Assembly: GCA_050251035.1 (NCBI GenBank) | Contig: JBFWNN010000019.1 | Coordinates: forward strand, 19,671 to 83,670 | DNA from: Taklimakanibacter sp050251035 | Lineage (GTDB): Bacteria; Pseudomonadota; Alphaproteobacteria; Rhizobiales; Aestuariivirgaceae | Reading direction: 5' to 3' | DNA: 64,000 nt | Shown here: piece by piece, positions 58,580 through 64,000 of the stretch | Numbering within the stretch: position 1 is the first letter of the stretch | Layout: every line of letters begins with the position of its first letter | Notes under the pieces: generated by a model | Seen by the model: the letters and a program-made list of their open reading frames with translations, nothing else | What the model was told of the DNA's origin: nothing | The model's database searches: none | Program-made: the position numbers and the translations under genes

Positions 58580-60049
58580 ATGGCCAGGCGCCAGATTCCG
58601 GAATATTTGACCTTCGACGACGTGCTGATGAAGCCCGGCGCCTCCGCCGTCCTGCCGGGCGAGGTCTCGACCAGGACGCGCATCACCCGCGACATCGGGC
58701 TCTCGATCCCGATAATCTCGGCCGCCATGGACACGGTGACGGAAGCGCGCCTCGCCATCGCCATGGCGCAGGCCGGGGGCCTGGGCGTCATCCACAAGAA
58801 TCTCGAGCCCGAGCAGCAGGCCGAGCATGTGCGCCAGGTGAAGCGCTTCGAATCGGGCATGGTGATCAATCCCATCACCATCAGCCCCGAAGCGACGCTG
58901 GGCGACCTCATGCGCCTCAAGGAGCAGCATCACATCTCGGGGATTCCGGTGGTCGACGGCAGAGGCACGCTCGTCGGCATCGTCACCAACCGCGACGTGC
59001 GCTTCGCCACCGATCCCAAGATCAAGGTGGCCGAGCTCATGACCAAGGACAACCTCGTCACCGTGCGCGAGGGCGTCGACCGCGCCGAGGCGACGCGGCT
59101 GCTGCACAAATACAAGATCGAGAAGCTGATCGTCGTCGATCAGGACTATAAGTGCGTCGGCCTCATCACCGTCACCGACATGGAGAAGGCGGCGCATCAC
59201 CCGCATGCGACGAAGGACGAGCAGGGCCGCCTGCGCGTCGCCGCCGCGACCGGCACCGGCGATAAGGGCTTCGCCCGCGCCGAGCTCCTCATCGATGCGG
59301 GTGTCGACCTCGTGGTCGTCGACACGGCGCACGGCCATTCGGTGCATGTCATCGACCAGGTGAAGCGCATCAAGACGCTCTCCAACAAGGTGCAGATCAT
59401 CGCCGGCAATGTGGCGACGGCGGAAGCGACGGAAGCGCTGATCGACGCCGGCGCCGATGCGGTCAAGATCGGCATCGGTCCGGGCTCTATCTGCACCACC
59501 CGCGTGGTGGCAGGTGTCGGCGTGCCGCAGCTCTCGGCGGTCATGGACTGCGCCGAGGCGGCGGCGAAAGCGGGCGTGCCGGTGATCGCCGACGGCGGCA
59601 TCAAATATTCGGGCGACCTCGCCAAGGCCCTGGCCGCCGGCGCCGGCGTCGCGATGATCGGCTCGCTCCTCGCCGGCACCGACGAGAGCCCGGGCGAAGT
59701 GTTCCTCTATCAGGGCCGCAGCTACAAGAGCTATCGCGGCATGGGTTCGGTCGGCGCCATGGCGCGGGGCTCGGCCGACCGCTACTTCCAGCAGGAAGTG
59801 AAGGACTCCCTCAAACTCGTGCCGGAAGGCATCGAGGGCCAGGTGCCGCACAAGGGCGCGGTGGCGGCCGTCCTACACCAGCTCGTCGGCGGCCTGCGCG
59901 CCGCCATGGGCTATGTCGGCGCCGCGACCATTCCCGATCTGCAGAAGAAGGCCGAGTTCATCCGCATCACCAATGCCGGCCTGCGCGAAAGCCATCCGCA
60001 TGACGTGATGGTGACGCGGGAAGCGCCCAACTATCAGAGGCAGGGGTGA
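58580..60049 (+). CDS. guaB: Inosine-5'-monophosphate dehydrogenase GuaB
   Basis: A 489-residue enzyme that makes xanthosine monophosphate, the first step from IMP to GMP. The TIM barrel is split by two CBS domains (about residues 95-215, for example MVINPITISPEATLGDLMRL). The catalytic Cys305 lies in GPGSICTTRVVAGVG, and GGIKYSGDLAKALAAGA and MGSVGAM follow. Complete and of normal length. It probably shares a transcript with rsmB, but a paired repeat separates the two. Confidence 0.97.
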   Translation: MARRQIPEYLTFDDVLMKPGASAVLPGEVSTRTRITRDIGLSIPIISAAMDTVTEARLAIAMAQAGGLGVIHKNLEPEQQAEHVRQVKRFESGMVINPITISPEATLGDLMRLKEQHHISGIPVVDGRGTLVGIVTNRDVRFATDPKIKVAELMTKDNLVTVREGVDRAEATRLLHKYKIEKLIVVDQDYKCVGLITVTDMEKAAHHPHATKDEQGRLRVAAATGTGDKGFARAELLIDAGVDLVVVDTAHGHSVHVIDQVKRIKTLSNKVQIIAGNVATAEATEALIDAGADAVKIGIGPGSICTTRVVAGVGVPQLSAVMDCAEAAAKAGVPVIADGGIKYSGDLAKALAAGAGVAMIGSLLAGTDESPGEVFLYQGRSYKSYRGMGSVGAMARGSADRYFQQEVKDSLKLVPEGIEGQVPHKGAVAAVLHQLVGGLRAAMGYVGAATIPDLQKKAEFIRITNAGLRESHPHDVMVTREAPNYQRQG

Positions 60050-60063
60050 GTGCCTTTTCCAAT

Positions 60064-60160
60064 TCGTCATGGCCGGGCTTCGACCCGGCCATCCAGTCTC
60101 ATCGCCACACAGCCGCTGCATGGAAGGGCTGGATGGCCGCCTCAAGGGCGGCCATGACGA
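60064..60160. repeat. Paired inverted palindromic repeat between guaB and rsmB
   Basis: TCGTCATGGCCG (60064-60075) and CGGCCATGACGA (60149-60160) are exact reverse complements. Each end is itself a palindromic unit of about 32 bases: one has GGCCGGGC/CCCGGCC with CATCCAG after it, the other CTGGATGGCCG with GGGCGGCC. The two units face each other across about 30 bases. Units beginning TCGTCATGGCCGG are common intergenic repeats in Hyphomicrobiales in my memory. Confidence 0.75.
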
Positions 60161-60226
60161 GTGGGGGTTGGGCTGCGCTCGCGGGCATTTCAGCGGATAT
60201 TGCAGCCCATGCGTGAGGGCGGGCGC

Positions 60227-61501
60227 ATGGCGGCGGCGATCGAGGTGCTGGACGAGATTTTCTCGCGCCACCGTCCGGCCTCGGACGCGCTCAGGGACTG
60301 GGGCAGGGCGCATCGCTTCGCCGGCGCCCAGGACCGGCATGCGATCGGGACTTTGGTTTATGATGTGCTGCGGCGGAAGAACTCGCTCGCGCACCGGATG
60401 GGCGTGGCAAGCGCCCGCGCTCTGGTGCTCGCCGCTATGCACGACATCTGGCAGCGCGCGCCCGACGACATCGCCCGCGCCGTCCAAGAGGAGCACGGGC
60501 CGGGCGCGCTGAGCGAGGACGAGAGACAGGCGCTTGCGGGCGCGCGCCCGGCCGATGTGCCGGCGCATGTCGCGGGCGACTATCCCGAATGGCTGGCGGG
60601 CGCCTTCGCGCGCGCCTTCGGCGAGCACGCCGCGGACGAGGGGCGGGCGCTGGCCGAGCGCGCGCCCGTCGATCTCAGGGCCAATCTCCTCAAAAGCGAC
60701 CGTCCGCGTGTCCTCAAGGCGCTGGAGAAGTTCGATGCCGCGGCCGGGCCCTTGTCGCCCTGGTGCGTGCGCATCGCAGCAGCCGGTCCCGGCAAGCGCA
60801 ACCCGCATGTCGAGGCCGAGCCCGCCCATGGCAAGGGCTGGTTCGAGGTGCAGGATGCCGCCTCGCAAGTGGCGGCGCTGATATCCGGTGCCAAGGCGGG
60901 TGAGCAGGTCGCCGACATCTGCGCCGGCGCCGGCGGCAAGACCCTGGCGCTCGCCGCCCTCATGGCCAACAAGGGCCAGATCCACGCCTATGACGCCGAC
61001 AAGCACCGCCTGCGCCCGATCTTCGAGCGCCTGCAGCGGGCGGGCGTCCGCAATGTTCAGGTCTTGGGTGCGGACGAGGGCGCAAGACTCGATCAGCTCA
61101 CGGAAAAAATCGATTGTGTCGTCATCGATGCGCCGTGCTCGGGCTCGGGCGCCTGGCGGCGCAATCCGGATTCCAAATGGCGGCTCACCGAGAAGCAACT
61201 GCACCAGCGCCTCGCCGACCAGACAGCGGTGCTGGAACGCGGCGCCAGACTGGTGAAGCCGGGCGGCCGGCTGCTCTATATCACCTGCTCGGTGCTGCCG
61301 GAGGAGAATGACGACCAGGTCCAGGCCTTCCTCGCCAGCCATGAGGATTTCGCCCTCGTTCCCTATCGCGACCAGTGGCGTCTGGCGATTGGCACCGAAC
61401 CGCCGGCCTCGGCGGGAGAGGGCAAGGACACGCTCCTGCTGACGCCCCGCGCCCATGCAACCGACGGCTTCTTCATGGCCATGCTGCGCAAGACGGCGTG
61501 A
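60227..61501 (+). CDS. rsmB: 16S rRNA (cytosine-967-C5)-methyltransferase RsmB
   Basis: A 424-residue RNA m5C methyltransferase. An N-terminal NusB-like helical domain is followed by the SAM-binding motif ADICAGAGGKTLALAALMAN. Two Cys residues needed for catalysis and product release are present: C304 in DAPCSGSG and C354 in ITCSVLPEEN. GAGGG lies eight bases before the ATG at 60227; ATG 60209 and 60161 are alternatives without good sites. The upstream one overlaps the repeat. Confidence 0.9.
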   Translation: MAAAIEVLDEIFSRHRPASDALRDWGRAHRFAGAQDRHAIGTLVYDVLRRKNSLAHRMGVASARALVLAAMHDIWQRAPDDIARAVQEEHGPGALSEDERQALAGARPADVPAHVAGDYPEWLAGAFARAFGEHAADEGRALAERAPVDLRANLLKSDRPRVLKALEKFDAAAGPLSPWCVRIAAAGPGKRNPHVEAEPAHGKGWFEVQDAASQVAALISGAKAGEQVADICAGAGGKTLALAALMANKGQIHAYDADKHRLRPIFERLQRAGVRNVQVLGADEGARLDQLTEKIDCVVIDAPCSGSGAWRRNPDSKWRLTEKQLHQRLADQTAVLERGARLVKPGGRLLYITCSVLPEENDDQVQAFLASHEDFALVPYRDQWRLAIGTEPPASAGEGKDTLLLTPRAHATDGFFMAMLRKTA

Positions 61502-61611
61502 CATATTAACCCTGGTCGAGAACCGGCCGCGGTCTCTTCGCGCTTAACGCCAGGGTATGCTACGACGCTTCGGGGGATTTCCGGATTCAAAGTGTTTGGA
61601 GAAGAAAGATC

Positions 61612-61986
61612 ATGAGAACAAGATCGATGCTGGCGGGGGTGTTTGTTCTGGCGATGGGCATGGGGACGGCGATCGGCGGTGAGCCCAAAGGACCGGATGC
61701 GATCGAGACCGACGGCGAAGGAGCCGTGGTCATCGCACCCGCGGCCGACATAGTGAATTTGCCGCCCATACAGGCGCCGGGCTCGACCTGTGTCAGCTAC
61801 CGGCAATGGAGCTCCTCGTCCTATATCTGGCGCTACTGCACCAGTACGGCGGTCGCGGGTTATGAGGTGCAGCGCGACGATTATCGCAAAAGAACCACTA
61901 TCCAATATACCGGGAGCCAGCTTCTGGACTGCGACAACAGCTTGGGCTGGTATCCCAGCAGTGTAAGGCAGGAGTACTGCAACTAG
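61612..61986 (+). CDS. Small exported protein of unknown function
   Basis: A 124-residue protein with a signal peptide ending near residue 22 (GTAIGG). The mature part has four Cys (in STCVSYRQW, WRYCTSTAV, LLDCDNSLG and the C-terminal EYCN), probably in two disulfides, and many Tyr, Ser and Trp. I recognise no family. GGAGAAGAAAG before the ATG is a good ribosome-binding site. It stands alone between rsmB and the CHASE2 cyclase, with an inverted repeat ACCCTGG/CCAGGGT in its upstream region (about 61509-61556). Confidence 0.7.
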   Translation: MRTRSMLAGVFVLAMGMGTAIGGEPKGPDAIETDGEGAVVIAPAADIVNLPPIQAPGSTCVSYRQWSSSSYIWRYCTSTAVAGYEVQRDDYRKRTTIQYTGSQLLDCDNSLGWYPSSVRQEYCN

Positions 61987-62035
61987 GCGGCCGAGGGATC
62001 TCCTGGCTGAGCCCGGCAGGCGGGACTGACGAAGC

Positions 62036-63901
62036 GTGAAGCGCCATTACGTGCAATCGGCGATCTGGGCCCTTGCGGCGGCACTGCTCGCAAGCCTGAT
62101 GGCGCTCGTGCCGCTGGCGAGCAAGCTCGAGAACCAATATGCGCTGGGCCTGCTCTATGCCTTGCGTCCGCCGGTCGAGCCGGCCCAGGGCGCGACGGTC
62201 GTCGCCATCGACCGCAAGACGCTGGAATGGCTGCGCGACGAGGGCGATGCCGAGGGCAAGGCGCCGCTCCTCGCCTGCCTGCCGCCCGGCGTGAAGGAGA
62301 GGCTCGCCGAGGTGCGGGGACCGAGCTCCATCCCGCGCGCGGTGCATGGCTGCGCGCTGGCCGAGCTCCAGCGCCTCGGCTTCAAGGCGGCGATCTTCGA
62401 CATCCTGTTCCTGGTGCCGGGCGCCCAGGCCGACGACGACGAATTTGCCAGGGCGCTCAAGAGCACTGTCGCCACCGGCATATTGGTGGGGTTCGAGCGC
62501 TCGGTGGTCAAGGACGGCATTTCCGAGGTGCTGGTCGAGAAGGAGCTCGAGCCCATCCGCCTGTTCAAGGACGCAGCCACCACCACGGGCGCGTTCCTGG
62601 TGCCGCGCCCGGGCGGTCCGGTCTATGGCTATTGGCCGCGGGTCTCGGGCTTCCCGGGGACCAGGTCCTTGCCGGAGGAGGCGCTCAATCTCATCGGCTC
62701 GCCGCTCTATGCGGCGCTCGCGGCCACGCTCGGCGATGGGGCGCTCCGATATTTCTGGCTCTATGGCCCGCCCGGGACGGTCGAGACCATCTCGCTCAGC
62801 GATCTGCTGCGCCGCGATGTCGGCCCGCGGGCGTCGGTGTCGTCGGTCGCCTTCATCGGCGCTTCCGATCCCGACTCCACCAACTACCCCGACAGTTTCC
62901 CGACCTTCCTGCGCGGCCTGAGCGGCGCCGATCTGAGCGGCGTCGAGCTCGCCGCGACGGCCTTCCTCAACCTCCTGCATGGCGACACGCTCAAGCGCCT
63001 GCCGGCGGGCCGGGCGATCCTCTTCGTCGTCGCCTTCGCCGCCGCCTTGGGCTTCCTGGTCCGCCTCAAGCCGGGCCATGCGATCCTTGCGGTGGTCCCG
63101 ATCGGCCTCGTCTATGTGGCGCTGGCGGCCTGGCTCTTCGCCGAGCGCCAACTGTTCGTGCCGGTCGCGGTGCCGCTCTTCATCCTGCTGCCCGCCGCCT
63201 TCGTCGCCGCCATCTTCCTGCGCTACCGGCTCGCCCGCTCGCTGATCCTCAGGCTGGCGCCCGCGCCCATCGCCAGGCGCAAGCTCGGCCAGATGACCGA
63301 CGAGCGCAGCAAGGCCGTCTCCGAAGACGCGACCGTCGTCTTCTTCGACATGATCGGATCGACCAAGATCGCCGAGAAGCTGACGCCGCTCGACTTCAGC
63401 GTGCTGCTCAATTCCTACCACGACACGATCACGCGCCTCGTCGAAGAGCATGGCGGCTTCGTCAACGCCTATTCGGGCGACGGCGTCATGGCGGCCTTCA
63501 CCAGGAGCGACGCCGGCCCCGACCATGCTTTGCGCGCCTGCCAGTCGTCGATCGGGGTCGTGCATGAGATGCGCCGGCTCAACGCCGCCGATGCCGACAT
63601 GTCGCATCCGCAGCGCCGGCTCCGGGTCGGCATCAACAGCGGCGATGTCGCCGCCGCCGAGATCGGCGCCGCGACGCGGTTCAATTTCTCGATCGTCGGC
63701 GACACCGTCAATCTGGGCTCCAGGCTCGAGCAGATGGGCAAGCTCCTGTTTCCCAACGAGGCCGACATCATCCTTGTCGGCGAGCGGACCCGGCAAATGG
63801 CCGGCGATGCCGGGCTGCGCTTCCTGGATTGCGGGGTGCAGAATATCCGCGAGCGCGACCGGCCCGAGAAGGTCTACAGACTCGTGATTCCCGAGCTGTG
63901 A
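62036..63901 (+). CDS. CHASE2-domain class III nucleotide cyclase
   Basis: A 621-residue membrane protein. A first membrane helix (about residues 10-25) is followed by an extracytoplasmic CHASE2 sensor domain to about 320, three membrane helices at about 325-400, and a class III cyclase domain at about 430-615. Metal ligands D438 (VVFFDMIGST) and D482 (YSGDGVM) and the N559/R563 pair (VNLGSRLE) are kept. The purine-specifying Lys is replaced by A478 (FVNAYSGDG) and the partner position is S552. It may thus be weakly active, have unusual specificity, or need a partner. The start is the GTG at 62036. Confidence 0.88.
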   Translation: MKRHYVQSAIWALAAALLASLMALVPLASKLENQYALGLLYALRPPVEPAQGATVVAIDRKTLEWLRDEGDAEGKAPLLACLPPGVKERLAEVRGPSSIPRAVHGCALAELQRLGFKAAIFDILFLVPGAQADDDEFARALKSTVATGILVGFERSVVKDGISEVLVEKELEPIRLFKDAATTTGAFLVPRPGGPVYGYWPRVSGFPGTRSLPEEALNLIGSPLYAALAATLGDGALRYFWLYGPPGTVETISLSDLLRRDVGPRASVSSVAFIGASDPDSTNYPDSFPTFLRGLSGADLSGVELAATAFLNLLHGDTLKRLPAGRAILFVVAFAAALGFLVRLKPGHAILAVVPIGLVYVALAAWLFAERQLFVPVAVPLFILLPAAFVAAIFLRYRLARSLILRLAPAPIARRKLGQMTDERSKAVSEDATVVFFDMIGSTKIAEKLTPLDFSVLLNSYHDTITRLVEEHGGFVNAYSGDGVMAAFTRSDAGPDHALRACQSSIGVVHEMRRLNAADADMSHPQRRLRVGINSGDVAAAEIGAATRFNFSIVGDTVNLGSRLEQMGKLLFPNEADIILVGERTRQMAGDAGLRFLDCGVQNIRERDRPEKVYRLVIPEL

Positions 63902-64000
63902 TCGCGGCTGGCAAAGTTCCCTCTCCTTTGGTAACCTTAAAACGACGGCAACGCGGTTTGTGGGTTTTGATGCGCCTATCCCGGTCAGTGATGAACGTCG
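63902..64000 (+). other. Non-coding end of window
   Basis: No gene can be supported in the last 99 bases. TTTGGTAACCTTAAAACG near 63930 is an AT-rich element that may belong to the promoter of a gene beyond the window. Confidence 0.3.

Noticed and set aside
61898..63796. A 632-residue open frame on the minus strand
   Set aside because: It is the shadow of the CHASE2 cyclase gene; no motif or plausible start was found.

Overview
The window reads as chromosomal DNA of a GC-rich alphaproteobacterium, most likely of the Hyphomicrobiales (Rhizobiales). Supporting signs are a BA14K-family protein, a DUF1194 protein, a perfect TTAA-N7-TTAA (CtrA-type) site in front of minCDE, paired palindromic intergenic repeats of a type common in that order, and a large share of solute-uptake operons. 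I cannot place it to genus. No rRNA, CRISPR array, transposase or phage gene was seen. One tRNA gene is present, tRNA-Gln(CTG).

Layout. 0-4.2 kb: ugpBAEC, a glycerol-3-phosphate ABC importer, followed by a convergent EamA exporter. 5.2-16.5 kb: an accessory block with a two-component flavin monooxygenase, a polyamine-type ABC importer with a fused double permease, a LysR regulator, two M24 'pita-bread' hydrolases (one without metal ligands) and an M20 peptidase. It is bounded on the left by a frameshifted fragment, and on the right by an intact copy, of the same DUF6506-type gene in the same orientation. 16.7-19.6 kb: LysR regulator, DUF1194 protein, a truncated LtrA remnant, a GNAT acetyltransferase and a small ORF. 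19.8-28.2 kb: a branched-chain-amino-acid-type (Liv/HAAT) transporter bracketed by two adenylate-forming acyl-CoA ligases. 28.2-33.1 kb: a second complete Liv-type operon containing two inverted-repeat insertions.

33.2-36.5 kb: a periplasmic binding protein translationally coupled to a membrane class III nucleotide cyclase. This looks like a sensor-effector pair rather than a transporter. 36.6-38.5 kb: minCDE. 38.6-41.2 kb: a GFA-family protein and an L,D-transpeptidase-Mur ligase fusion, lying between intact minE and a second copy of the minE 3' end, next to tRNA-Gln. 41.4-46.3 kb: HerA-like ATPase with a coupled soluble histidine kinase, then an exopolyphosphatase-family protein coupled to RlmE.

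46.3-57.8 kb: a second catabolic region. A LuxR regulator and a ureohydrolase lie on the minus strand. Divergent from them are an FAD monooxygenase, a third Liv-type transporter and three NAD(P)-dependent dehydrogenases. 57.8-64 kb: BA14K protein, guaB, rsmB, a small exported protein and a CHASE2-domain nucleotide cyclase.

The most unusual items are the YkuD-Mur ligase fusion, the binding protein-cyclase pair, the two places where an accessory segment lies between an intact gene and a partial copy of its 3' end, and the uncharacterised monooxygenase/peptidase/ABC block. All functional calls come from reading motifs and context; no searches were run.
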